Positions 1 through 8,175 of a stretch of DNA of 64,000 bases are shown piece by piece (the first letter of the stretch is position 1; every line of letters begins with the position of its first letter). The notes beneath the pieces were generated by a model. The model did not search any database. It saw only the letters and a program-made list of their open reading frames with translations, and was not told the origin of the DNA. The stretch covers positions 186,001 to 250,000 of the forward strand of contig NZ_CP069004.1 in assembly GCF_016801775.1 (NCBI RefSeq), read 5' to 3'. Both the position numbers and the translations under genes were made by a program. The DNA comes from Sulfitobacter mediterraneus (GTDB taxonomy: Bacteria; Pseudomonadota; Alphaproteobacteria; Rhodobacterales; Rhodobacteraceae).

Positions 1-707
1 TCAGCGAAAGCGTTGATGCAGCCAAAGCCTTGGCCGTGCGTGTGCATCCCCTGCTTTTGTCCGCACAGCATCAGGTGGCTGCCGCTGATTTGCTGACCCG
101 CGCTGCCGAAGCGGATATGTCGCCGCAGGTGAGCCTGAACGGGCGGCTCGGCTTGAGCGAAAACCTAAGTTCCAGCGACTTTAACCACAGTGTGTCTATC
201 GGGATCGAGCTGGGACAGACGATCTATCAAGGTGGCCGTCTGTCCGCGGGCGTACGGCAGAACAAAGCCCGCAGCGATGCGCAGCGGGCGAACCTGCATA
301 CTGTTCGTCATGATGTGCAACAATCGGTTGGCAACGCCTATGCCAACCTCGCATCGGCCCGCGCACAATTGTCCGCCTCCGAACGCCAGATTCGCGCCGC
401 GCGCATCGCCTTCCGTGGCATCCGCGAAGAGGCCGCCTTGGGCGCACGGACCACGCTGGATGTTCTGGACGCCGAACAATCCTTGCTGGACGCGCAGTCC
501 CTGCAGGTCTCGGCCCGCGCCAACCTTTATGTGGCGGCCTATACATTGCTGTCCGCCACCGGTCGTTTGACGGTCAAGGATCTCAAACTGCCCGTGCAGA
601 CCTATGATCCTGCGGCCTATTATAATTTGGTCAAAGACAGCCCGGCCAAACGCTCCAAACAGGGCAAACAGTTGGATAAGGCGCTCAAAGGTATCCTTAA
701 AAACTGA
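1..707 (+). CDS. tolC: TolC family outer membrane efflux protein, C-terminal part (5' end outside window)
   Basis: The reading frame is already open at base 3 and ends at the TGA at 705-707, so only the last ~235 residues are present; the TTG at base 30 is just an internal codon. The sequence has the alternating long helix and beta pattern of TolC-type trimeric outer membrane channels: a strand region with SVSIGIELGQTIYQGG, then a heptad-rich helix containing VQQSVGNAYANLASARAQL, followed by GARTTLDVLDAEQSLLDAQ, a hallmark stretch of the family. The product would be the outer membrane duct for a type I secretion or RND efflux system. The C-terminal tail is Lys-rich (SKQGKQLDKALKG). It is followed on the same strand by the PopZ-like gene, an order I recall from other alphaproteobacteria. 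Confidence 0.9.
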   Translation, partial: SESVDAAKALAVRVHPLLLSAQHQVAAADLLTRAAEADMSPQVSLNGRLGLSENLSSSDFNHSVSIGIELGQTIYQGGRLSAGVRQNKARSDAQRANLHTVRHDVQQSVGNAYANLASARAQLSASERQIRAARIAFRGIREEAALGARTTLDVLDAEQSLLDAQSLQVSARANLYVAAYTLLSATGRLTVKDLKLPVQTYDPAAYYNLVKDSPAKRSKQGKQLDKALKGILKN

Positions 708-780
708 CCAATTGTAACCAACCATTGTGAGAATCCGGTGTTCGCGTTAAACTGGCGAGCGAGGAAAGAGTGGTAATGAT

Positions 781-1866
781 ATGTCCGACCCCGTCACAAA
801 TGCCGAGGTAGAAGATGTTTTGTCTTCGATCCGGCGTCTGGTTTCAGAAGACAAACGCCCGATGCAGGCCTTCAAAGAGCCCGAGCCCAAAGAGGCAGAA
901 CCAAGCGACCGCTTGGTGCTGACGCCCGCCTTGCGGGTGGCGGATTCCCCGGCTGAGAAGGAAGCTGAACAGAGCGCCGAAGCGCCGCAGTCGGCAGATG
1001 AATTTGCGCGAAACCTCCAGCAGATAACTGCCGCAGCAGAGACCGCTCAGGCAGGGACCGAAAGCGCCGGGAAAAACCATGACAGCGCGTCAACGGATGC
1101 GGACCTGCACAAATTGTTCGAAGACGCGCCATCACACGAAGACAACACTGCGCCGGATCAGGATTACTCGGATGATCCTTACGGTTTTGCAGATGATGCA
1201 GATGATGCAGGCGCTGATGGTGTCGATGATGAACAATCCTGGCTGCGCCGCATGCCGGAAGACGACGAGGCTTCCGAGGGTGATGCTTCCGATGGTAATG
1301 ACGCGCCCGTGGGCACCGCGTCCCTGACCGCAAAAATCGAGGCGCTGGAAACCGCAATTGGCAATATTTCCGACACCTGGGAACCTGACAGCCCGGGCGA
1401 GGATGAATATTCCGGCACCGATGCCCCCGGAATGGCGTGGGAAGACGAGGCGGGCGATCAACCTCAGACCGCCCAGCAGCCAGAGCCATCTCGGGACACT
1501 CAAAGTGATCTAACCGCTGTGATGGAAGATGCTTCGGACGATGAAGAAGACGCATCACCTGGTATTTTTGCCTCAACACGCCATCACGCGGCGGATGCGC
1601 CCGATCGGGCCGAAGCTTCTATGCGTAGTCCAGACGTTCTGGTGACCCCGCCGCCGGTGGAGCAGACCGCCACTGCGGCGGTTGAGGACGATTTTGAATA
1701 CGGAGCAGACGATCAGGTGATCGACGAAGAGGCACTGCGCGATCTGGTGTCTGAGATTGTCCGTTCAGAATTGCAGGGCGCTTTGGGTGAGCGGATCACC
1801 CGCAATGTCCGCAAATTGGTGCGCCGTGAAATTCACCGTGCCTTGACCGCACAGGAAATGGAATAG
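781..1866 (+). CDS. PopZ-like (DUF2497-type) acidic polar-organizer protein
   Basis: The 361-residue protein has three parts. A short conserved N-terminal helix (residues ~7-24) contains EVEDVLSSIRRLVSED. The central ~270 residues are low in complexity and very rich in Asp, Glu, Ala and Pro, including a DDADDAGADGVDD run. The basic C-terminal helical block contains LVSEIVRSELQGALGE and a final KLVRREIHRAL. This matches the layout of alphaproteobacterial PopZ, where an N-terminal helix binds clients, an acidic disordered linker follows and C-terminal helices drive assembly. PopZ scaffolds at cell poles and binds the chromosome partition machinery. The linker is longer than in the ~180-residue Caulobacter protein. 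Its place just after TolC supports the family call; valS, often nearby in other alphaproteobacteria, is 10 kb away here on the other strand. Function is inferred from layout only. Confidence 0.6.
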   Translation: MSDPVTNAEVEDVLSSIRRLVSEDKRPMQAFKEPEPKEAEPSDRLVLTPALRVADSPAEKEAEQSAEAPQSADEFARNLQQITAAAETAQAGTESAGKNHDSASTDADLHKLFEDAPSHEDNTAPDQDYSDDPYGFADDADDAGADGVDDEQSWLRRMPEDDEASEGDASDGNDAPVGTASLTAKIEALETAIGNISDTWEPDSPGEDEYSGTDAPGMAWEDEAGDQPQTAQQPEPSRDTQSDLTAVMEDASDDEEDASPGIFASTRHHAADAPDRAEASMRSPDVLVTPPPVEQTATAAVEDDFEYGADDQVIDEEALRDLVSEIVRSELQGALGERITRNVRKLVRREIHRALTAQEME

Positions 1867-1872
1867 CGCAGC

Positions 1873-3336
1873 TTAACGCGCTATTTCGCCAGCCACCGAT
1901 AGCATCAGATCGACGTCCATGTAACGTTCGACGTGATCGGCCAGCGCATCAAGTGCGGCTTCGACGCCGGCTTCGAACACCACAGATGACGTGCCGCCCA
2001 GCTCCTCCAAGAAAGCGGCCCGGAAGGCATCCGAGCTGAAGATCCCATGCATATAGCAGCCCCGCACGCGTCCATCGACACTGGCAGCGCCCTCGGGGCG
2101 GCCAGCGAAATCAAGCCACGCACGGCCCGTGTCCGGCCCAGATGTTTCGCCGATGTGGATCTCGTAGCCGTCAAGGGAAGCGCCGCTTTGTGGATGGGTG
2201 CCGGACTTCAGCGACAAATGTTTGACCGGCGCCATCACCGTTTCGATGTCCAGATGCCCAAGGCCCGCAACCTCTGACGGTTCGCCCTCAATCCCGTGCG
2301 GATCGGCAATGCGCTGGCCCAACATCTGATAGCCGCCGCAGAGGCCAAGAACATGCCCGCCGCGCCGGATATGTGCGGCAAGATCAATATCCCAGCCCTC
2401 GGCGCGGAAGGCGGACAGATCGGCGATAGTTGCCTTGCTGCCCACCATCAACACCAGATCTGCATCGGCGGGCAGGGGGCTGCCCGGCATGATCATCCGA
2501 AGATCGACGCCTGGCTCTGCGGCCAGCGGATCAAGATCGTCAAAGTTTGAGATGCGCGGCAGACGCGGCACCGCGATCACGATCCCGTCGCCGTGTGATC
2601 TGGCCCGCGCGGGCAAGTCCATCACATCCTCGGCGGGCAGGCGGTGCGCCTGATCAAACCACGGGATCACACCCAGCGAGGGCCAGCCGGTGCGCCGGGC
2701 GATGTCGTCGCGCCCCGCATCAAACAAGCTGCGGTCACCACGAAACTTATTGACGGCAAAGCCCCGCACCAATGCGTTGTCCTCCGCGTCCAGCACGGCC
2801 TGCGTACCGACGATCTGCGCGATCACGCCGCCCCGGTCGATATCGCCCATCAAGATCACCGGGACATGCGCCGCGCGGGCAAAGCCCATGTTGGCAATGT
2901 CACCCGCCCTCAGATTGGTCTCGGCGGGGCTTCCGGCCCCTTCGACGATGATCAAATCGCACCCCTCGGCCAGACGATGAAAGGACTGCAACACCGCGGG
3001 CATCAGGGCGTTCTTGTTCTTGCCAAAGGCGGCGGCCTCTTGATGTCCGGCAATCTGCCCCTGCACGATCACCTGTGCCCCCGTAGCGGTCTGCGGCTTG
3101 AGCAGGATCGGGTTCATATCCGTGTGAGGCGCGACGCCCGCCGCACGGGCCTGCAAGGCCTGCGCCCGGCCAATCTCGCCGCCATCCTCGGTCACGGCGG
3201 CGTTGTTGGACATGTTCTGTGGCTTGAAGGGGCGCACAGCCATGCCGCGCCGGGTGCAGGCGCGGACCAGCCCTGCAACAATCATGGATTTGCCGACATT
3301 GCTGCCGGTGCCTTGGATCATGATGGCTTTGGTCAT
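1873..3336 (-). CDS. cobQ: Cobyric acid synthase CobQ
   Basis: This 487-residue enzyme amidates side-chain carboxylates of adenosylcobyrinic acid a,c-diamide, using glutamine and ATP, in the late steps of cobalamin synthesis. The N-terminus [17 protein letters not shown] carries the deviant P-loop of the CobQ/BioD ATPase domain, and [20 protein letters not shown] is the family signature just after it. A class I glutamine amidotransferase domain fills the C-terminal half, with the nucleophile Cys in [10 protein letters not shown] at about residue 333. A longer frame begins nine codons upstream, but the start at 3336 has AAAGG shortly before it and matches the family N-terminus. The gene is convergent with the PopZ-like gene (6 bp between stops). 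No other cobalamin genes are in the window. Confidence 0.95.
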   Translation of the reverse strand: MTKAIMIQGTGSNVGKSMIVAGLVRACTRRGMAVRPFKPQNMSNNAAVTEDGGEIGRAQALQARAAGVAPHTDMNPILLKPQTATGAQVIVQGQIAGHQEAAAFGKNKNALMPAVLQSFHRLAEGCDLIIVEGAGSPAETNLRAGDIANMGFARAAHVPVILMGDIDRGGVIAQIVGTQAVLDAEDNALVRGFAVNKFRGDRSLFDAGRDDIARRTGWPSLGVIPWFDQAHRLPAEDVMDLPARARSHGDGIVIAVPRLPRISNFDDLDPLAAEPGVDLRMIMPGSPLPADADLVLMVGSKATIADLSAFRAEGWDIDLAAHIRRGGHVLGLCGGYQMLGQRIADPHGIEGEPSEVAGLGHLDIETVMAPVKHLSLKSGTHPQSGASLDGYEIHIGETSGPDTGRAWLDFAGRPEGAASVDGRVRGCYMHGIFSSDAFRAAFLEELGGTSSVVFEAGVEAALDALADHVERYMDVDLMLSVAGEIAR

Positions 3337-3440
3337 GGGGGGCCTTTGTCCGTTTGACCGCAAAATGGCGCAATTCGAACTGGGGCGAAAGAGCGTTGGC
3401 GACCAACAAACCGGAAAGAACGGCGCAAAGGCAAAAGGCG

Positions 3441-3483
3441 GCGCACAAAAACAAAAGACGCAGCCCGAAGGCTACGTCTTTTT
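3441..3483 (-). terminator. Rho-independent terminator after the DUF6280-type gene
   Basis: The core 3453-3482 folds into a stem of 13 base pairs with one mismatch (AAAAGACG, mismatch, AGCC on one side; GGCT, mismatch, CGTCTTTT on the other) around a CGAA loop. Read on the minus strand it is followed by a T-rich tail (TTTTGTTTTTG). It lies about 22 bp beyond the stop at 3505. It also has a T run on the plus strand, so it could act both ways. Confidence 0.85.
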
Positions 3484-3504
3484 GTCAGTCTTATGCGTGG
3501 ATAC

Positions 3505-3825
3505 CTAAGCCGCTTCGGCCTGCTGTGCGGCATTGCGACGCTCAGATTCTTCGCGCGACAGCGCAACAGAGGTCCGGACCCCCTTGCCAACAAAATCCAT
3601 CAGACCTTCCACAACACGTTCGTTGGGGTCGATACCTGCACAGCTCAATACTTCACGGCCGTCGCGCGAACGCGCCCAGCGTGCAATCTGCTCGGGACCA
3701 TTGCCATACTTCTTGTCGTCAGCAATAGCGTCGTCCAGCGCAGCCAGTACCACAGCTGCGAAAAGTTTACGGGCACGGTTGCCTTGTTCGTTATTGAAAG
3801 CGGTGCCATCAACGAAATCTTTCAT
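3505..3825 (-). CDS. Small conserved Rhodobacterales protein (DUF6280-type)
   Basis: A 106-residue acidic, cytoplasmic protein with no signal peptide or membrane segment. It begins MKDFVDGTAFNNEQGNRARK, with a helical block ARKLFAAVVLAALDDAIAD, a WARSRDGREVLSCAGID segment and an Ala/Glu-rich tail. I recognise it as a small family seen mainly in Rhodobacteraceae (DUF6280); no function is known to me. The start at 3825 has GGAAAGGA a few bases upstream. It forms a single-gene unit with its own strong terminator and is divergent from efp. Confidence 0.75.
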   Translation of the reverse strand: MKDFVDGTAFNNEQGNRARKLFAAVVLAALDDAIADDKKYGNGPEQIARWARSRDGREVLSCAGIDPNERVVEGLMDFVGKGVRTSVALSREESERRNAAQQAEAA

Positions 3826-4044
3826 CTCGTCGTCCTTTCCATTATTCTTGCTCTTGTCATTTCGGCGTGAAGCCCCTTATGACGGATATCGCGCGATTCG
3901 GATACCAATTTTTTGCATAACTCCTATGCATTTGACGCATGCCTGTCCGATTGAGCTACGAGATATCGTTGCCTTGCAGGGGGCGCACCTCCCAGATATA
4001 GAGCTGATCATCATTCTATCAACCTTTTGCCTTGGTTTGGACAC

Positions 4045-4608
4045 ATGCCTAAAATTAACGGAAATGAGATTCGCCCCGGTAACGTGCTGGAGCATAACGG
4101 CGGCCTTTGGGCGGCTGTGAAAGTCGATCACGTCAAGCCCGGCAAGGGCGGCGCGTTTGCCCAGGTCGAGATGCGCAACCTGCGCAACGGCTCAAAACTC
4201 AACGAACGTTTCCGGTCTGCGGACAAGGTTGAGAAAGTGCGCCTTGAGCAGAAAGATCAGCAATTTCTCTATGAAGACAGTGGGATGCTGGTTCTGATGG
4301 ACACCAATACCTATGAGCAAGTGCAGCTTCCTGCCGAGCTTTTGGGTGATCGCCGCCCCTTCCTTCAGGACGGGATGATGGTGGTTGTGGAGTATCACGA
4401 GGACGAGGCGTTGAACGCGTCCCTCCCGCAAAAGGTCGTGTGCAAGATCGTCGAGACAGAGCCTGTCGTCAAAGGCCAGACCGCCGCCAATTCATTCAAA
4501 CCGGCGACATTGGACAACGGCGTGCGCGTCAGCGTGCCGCCGTTCGTGGGTCAGGACGAAGATATCGTCGTGAATACCGAAACGATGGAATACGTTGAAC
4601 GCGCCTGA
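4045..4608 (+). CDS. efp: Elongation factor P
   Basis: This 187-residue protein binds between the ribosomal P and E sites and relieves stalling at polyproline stretches. The start [20 protein letters not shown] is the normal N-terminus; an in-frame ATG six codons upstream (4027) would add residues not seen in the family. The KOW-like N-terminal domain carries the tip loop [10 protein letters not shown] with Lys34, the position that is beta-lysylated or otherwise modified in many bacteria. Two OB-fold domains follow, and [20 protein letters not shown] is the family signature. No modification enzyme gene (epmA/epmB) is seen here. A strong terminator follows at 4652-4678. Confidence 0.97.
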   Translation: MPKINGNEIRPGNVLEHNGGLWAAVKVDHVKPGKGGAFAQVEMRNLRNGSKLNERFRSADKVEKVRLEQKDQQFLYEDSGMLVLMDTNTYEQVQLPAELLGDRRPFLQDGMMVVVEYHEDEALNASLPQKVVCKIVETEPVVKGQTAANSFKPATLDNGVRVSVPPFVGQDEDIVVNTETMEYVERA

Positions 4609-4651
4609 TTTCACGCTGCGATGACGTGGCGTCATAGCTCGGTCAAAATGG

Positions 4652-4678
4652 AAAGCCCCGGCATTACCGGGGCTTTTT
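4652..4678. terminator. Bidirectional terminator between efp and the convergent ygfZ-like gene
   Basis: A perfect 10-bp stem (AAAGCCCCGG / CCGGGGCTTT) with a five-base loop is followed by a T run on the plus strand and A-rich sequence on the other side, so it can end both efp and the opposing gene. Its minus-strand partner gene ends at 4683, only 4 bp away. Confidence 0.9.
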
Positions 4679-4682
4679 CGTA

Positions 4683-5432
4683 TCAATCTGCTGGGCTCTG
4701 GTCCCATTGGACCATCGCGTCCCCGGCCTGCATTGGTCCCTTGGCCCGATCAAAGCGCAGATAGGCGATGCCGCGTCCCTCCGACTGGGTAAAGAGTGTG
4801 CCGGCAGGCTTGTCTCCCGCCAGGATTTCACTGCCCACCGGCGCCGCACCTTCAACGGCCACTGTGGCCAAACCCTTGCGCAGCTCGGTCTTGTGCTTCA
4901 TGCGCGCCGTGACCTCTTGGCCCACGTAGCACCCTTTGCGGAAATCCACGCCATTCAACCGCTCAAACCCAGCCTCAAGGATAAATGTGTCCGGCGTCAG
5001 CTCTACCCCGGTTTCCGGCACCAGATGCGCAACGCGCAGCGCCTCCCAATCAATGCCGCTCTCCGGCTGCGGCGCATCGCGGTAAGCCCGCCAGCCAAGG
5101 GCAGGGTGGCGCGGGTCTGCATAACCGTCCGCAGGCACATCGCCCACACCGCGATGTAGATGCAGATCGGTCTGTTCAATTGCGACCTTGGCTCGCAATT
5201 TATACATGCCCAACCGCTGCACCAGCATATCGCCAAGCGGCTCTGCCACGTCGAGCAGCACAGCATCGCCATCCCGTACCAAAAAGAAATCGGCCATGTA
5301 TTTGCCCTGCGGCGTCAGCAATGCGGCGTAAACACCTCCGCCCTTTAACTTGGCAATGTCATTGGTGATCAGCCCCTGCAGAAAATCAGTCGTGTCATCG
5401 CCTGTCAGGCGCAGAATACGGCGCGTTGTCAT
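4683..5432 (-). CDS. ygfZ: YgfZ/GcvT-like folate-binding protein (Fe-S cluster maintenance)
   Basis: The 249-residue protein resembles the T-protein fold and carries the diagnostic motif KGCYVGQEV (residues 166-174, Cys168). In E. coli YgfZ this Cys-containing loop is needed for tetrahydrofolate-linked repair or assembly of certain [4Fe-4S] enzymes. The N-terminus RILRLTGDDTTDFLQGLITND is typical of the family. The start at 5432 was chosen because AAAGGA lies eight bases upstream; upstream in-frame ATGs, including one at 5450, have no such site. It is divergent from the glycosyltransferase gene, with ~60 bp between them. Confidence 0.88.
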   Translation of the reverse strand: MTTRRILRLTGDDTTDFLQGLITNDIAKLKGGGVYAALLTPQGKYMADFFLVRDGDAVLLDVAEPLGDMLVQRLGMYKLRAKVAIEQTDLHLHRGVGDVPADGYADPRHPALGWRAYRDAPQPESGIDWEALRVAHLVPETGVELTPDTFILEAGFERLNGVDFRKGCYVGQEVTARMKHKTELRKGLATVAVEGAAPVGSEILAGDKPAGTLFTQSEGRGIAYLRFDRAKGPMQAGDAMVQWDQSPAD

Positions 5433-5493
5433 AGGTGTGTCCTTTGGCATTTTGCCATGACATATAGTCTGCAACGCCCCATCAAAAGAGCCA

Positions 5494-6174
5494 ATGATGC
5501 CCGCCCCCATTTCCGTGATCATCCCGACCCTGAACGCCGAAGCGGTTTTGCCCCGCTGTCTGGAAAGCCTGATGGAGGGCTTGGAGGCCGGGTTGATCCG
5601 TGAATTGGTGATCAGTGATGGCGGGTCCAGCGATGCGACAGGTGCCCTGGCACAGGCTTGGGGCGCAGAAGTGGTGCAGGGGGCCGCGACACGCGGCGGG
5701 CAGTTGCGCCGTGGCTGCGCAGCCGCCAAGGGCGATTGGTTGCTGGTGCTGCACGCCGACAGCCGCCTGTCATCCGGATGGGCCGACGCGGCCGCAAATG
5801 CGCTTGGCGCAGCGGATCAGGCCCATTGGTTTCAATTGCGGTTCGACCACGGCGGGTTGCCCGCACGGATCGTCGCCGGATGGGCCAATCTGCGCAGCCG
5901 CATGGGGTTGCCCTACGGGGATCAAGGGTTGCTGATCTCCAAGACGCTTTATGATGCGCACGGCGGCTATCAGGACATTCCATTGATGGAAGACGTGGCG
6001 CTGGCACGGGCCTTGAAAGGGCGGCTTGCTGGATTGGAGGTGCAGGTCACGACGAGTGCCGAAAAATATCGCCGTCAAGGATGGTTGCGCCGGGGCGGGC
6101 GCAATCTGTGGACCTTGCTGCGTTACTTTTCCGGGGCAGACCCCGAAACGCTCGCCGCTGCCTATCGCAGATAG
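5494..6174 (+). CDS. Glycosyltransferase family 2 protein of the TIGR04283 type
   Basis: A 226-residue soluble GT-A fold enzyme. The N-terminal strand SVIIPTLNAEAVLPRCLESL, the nucleotide-sugar loop VISDGGSSDAT and the short metal-binding motif HADSRL are all present. The full protein is of the compact ~225-residue kind named TIGR04283, which in some bacteria sits with arsenosugar biosynthesis genes but is widespread without them. The donor and acceptor cannot be told from the sequence. It ends 4 bp before the stop of the convergent ABC exporter gene. Confidence 0.85.
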   Translation: MMPAPISVIIPTLNAEAVLPRCLESLMEGLEAGLIRELVISDGGSSDATGALAQAWGAEVVQGAATRGGQLRRGCAAAKGDWLLVLHADSRLSSGWADAAANALGAADQAHWFQLRFDHGGLPARIVAGWANLRSRMGLPYGDQGLLISKTLYDAHGGYQDIPLMEDVALARALKGRLAGLEVQVTTSAEKYRRQGWLRRGGRNLWTLLRYFSGADPETLAAAYRR

Positions 6175-6178
6175 CGGC

Positions 6179-8041
6179 CTACCCGCTGCCGAACAGGCGT
6201 TGCCCCAATCGTTGAATCAACCCCGGTTTGCTGGGCTTGGTGGCGCGGTCCTTGGCGCTGAGCGCGCGCAACCCTTTAACATCGCTGACGGTTTTGCCAT
6301 CCTGAAATTGCAGGCGATAGAGATCGGCATAGATCCCGCCGCGCGACAACAGCTCATCATGGGTGCCTTCGTCCGTCACGCGGCCCCGGTCCATCACGAC
6401 AATCTTGTCAGCGCTGCGGATCGTGGCAAGGCGGTGGGCGATTACAATGGTGGTGCGCCCCTTCGACAACCGGTCCAGCGCATCCTGCACAACCTGTTCT
6501 GATTGCGCATCCAACGCCGAGGTTGCCTCATCCAGCAACAGCACAGGTGTATCGCGCAGCAAGGCACGTGCGATCACAACCCGCTGACGTTGACCGCCCG
6601 ACAGGGCCGATCCGCGTGGGCCGACCAAGGTCTCGAGGCCTTTTTCAAGCTTGGGCAGAAAATCCGCGACATGAGCAGCTTTCAAGACCTCCTGCAGCCG
6701 CGTTTCGGTGACATCGGTGCGGCCCAGCACGATATTCTCGCGCAGGGTTTCGTCAAACAGCAGCGCCTCTTGTGTCACCACGGAAAACAGCCCGCGCAGG
6801 TCGGTCATCTTCATCTGGTCCACCGCAACGCCGCCAATGCTGACACTGCCGTTTTGTGGATCGATGAGCCGGGTCAATACGTTGAAAATGGTCGATTTCC
6901 CTGCGCCGGAGGCGCCGACCAAAGCCGTGGTCTGCCCGGCCTTTGCGGTCAGGGTCAGACGATCGAGCACCTTGGCCTCACCGTAAGACAGGTCCACATC
7001 CTTCAGAACGATATCGGTGTTCGTGGTCGGCGCAGCGACAGGGCTGGCCGGATCTTTCAACCGCAGGGGCGCTTCGAGCAACTCGCGAATGCGTTCCAGT
7101 GCTGCTGCTGCAACCTGCCACAAGCCGCTGATCCCGCCCAGACGGCGCAGGGGACTAAAGGTGAACCCCATGGCGGTGAAAAAGGTCATGAACTGGCCAA
7201 TGGTCTTGTCCCCCGAGATGATCTCGGAACCGCCATAAAGGATCACCGCCATAAACCCGACACCGGACATGATATCGATCATCCCCGGAATGGCCGAATT
7301 GCCAAAGGCGGCGCGGACTTCTGTGCCGATGAATTTGTCAGTCAAATCGCGGTATTGCCGCGCCTGATAGGACTCCAGCGCGTTCAGTTTGACCTGAACA
7401 ATCCCGTGGAACACCTCATCCAGACGGGTTGCCAGATTGGCACCCAGATCCTTTGCTTCGCGGGACCGGCGGCGCACAAACCGCTGCGCTGCGGCGGCCG
7501 GCAGCACCATCACGGGAATGCCGACACAGGCCAGCAGGGCCCAGACCGGATCAATGGATATCGCAACACCCAGAAGCACCATCAACCCGATGAAATCACG
7601 CCCCGCGCCGGTGATCACCGCCCGCCAGACATCCCCGACAGAATTCACATCCGACTGCACCCGCTGGATCAGGAAACCGGGCGGATGCGATTGATGGAAC
7701 GCGCCGTCCTGTTTCATCATCCGGTCCAGCAGATCAATGCGCATATCCGCCGCCGTGCGCTGCGCCACGCGGGTCAAAAGCACCTTTTGTGACACCCCGG
7801 CCACGGCCCGCAGAATGAAAATGCCGATCAAGACCAGCCCGACCCAAAGCAGGGCGTCCTTTTCTCCGGCGACAAAGACCTGATCGAACATCGGCTCCAT
7901 CAGCCGCGCCAATGCGCCCAGCGTACTGCCTTCGATGATCATAAAGAACGTGGCCAGCGCCATAAGGCCAATATGCTTTTTCAGGTAGTTTTTCCAAAGC
8001 CAGCGCAGCAGATCACCGGACGTGTAGGTTTGGTCATTCAT
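6179..8041 (-). CDS. MsbA-like ABC transporter, fused membrane and ATPase domains
   Basis: This 620-residue half-transporter has an N-terminal type I ABC exporter membrane domain with about six helices (first helix at HIGLMALATFFMIIEGSTLG) and a C-terminal nucleotide-binding domain with Walker A VGASGAGKST, the signature LSGGQRQRV and Walker B VLLLDEATSALD. It should work as a homodimer exporting a lipid, lipid-linked glycan or drug from the inner membrane; MsbA is the closest named type I recognise, but the substrate is not shown by the sequence. The start MNDQTYTSGD at 8041 has AAAGGA nine bases upstream; the longer frame to 8128 lacks a plausible site. Confidence 0.9.
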   Translation of the reverse strand: MNDQTYTSGDLLRWLWKNYLKKHIGLMALATFFMIIEGSTLGALARLMEPMFDQVFVAGEKDALLWVGLVLIGIFILRAVAGVSQKVLLTRVAQRTAADMRIDLLDRMMKQDGAFHQSHPPGFLIQRVQSDVNSVGDVWRAVITGAGRDFIGLMVLLGVAISIDPVWALLACVGIPVMVLPAAAAQRFVRRRSREAKDLGANLATRLDEVFHGIVQVKLNALESYQARQYRDLTDKFIGTEVRAAFGNSAIPGMIDIMSGVGFMAVILYGGSEIISGDKTIGQFMTFFTAMGFTFSPLRRLGGISGLWQVAAAALERIRELLEAPLRLKDPASPVAAPTTNTDIVLKDVDLSYGEAKVLDRLTLTAKAGQTTALVGASGAGKSTIFNVLTRLIDPQNGSVSIGGVAVDQMKMTDLRGLFSVVTQEALLFDETLRENIVLGRTDVTETRLQEVLKAAHVADFLPKLEKGLETLVGPRGSALSGGQRQRVVIARALLRDTPVLLLDEATSALDAQSEQVVQDALDRLSKGRTTIVIAHRLATIRSADKIVVMDRGRVTDEGTHDELLSRGGIYADLYRLQFQDGKTVSDVKGLRALSAKDRATKPSKPGLIQRLGQRLFGSG

Positions 8042-8175
8042 CCCCGGTTGATCCTTTCGAAACCCTTTGGTCGTTGTACGTAACGCGGCCGAGCAGGGCA
8101 AGTGTCCGCCATCTGGTTGACGCCGCATCCAAGCAGCCTAATGTGCGGTTGAAACTCCATAAATTCAGGGCCGAC

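Noticed and set aside
4619..4637. Inverted repeat ATGACG-TGG-CGTCAT after efp
   Set aside because: Short 6-bp arms, just before a much stronger terminator; no reason to assign a role.
6503..7792. 429-residue plus-strand frame opposite the ABC exporter
   Set aside because: Antisense shadow; composition is Gln/His/Arg-rich with no signal or domain, while the minus strand has all ABC motifs.
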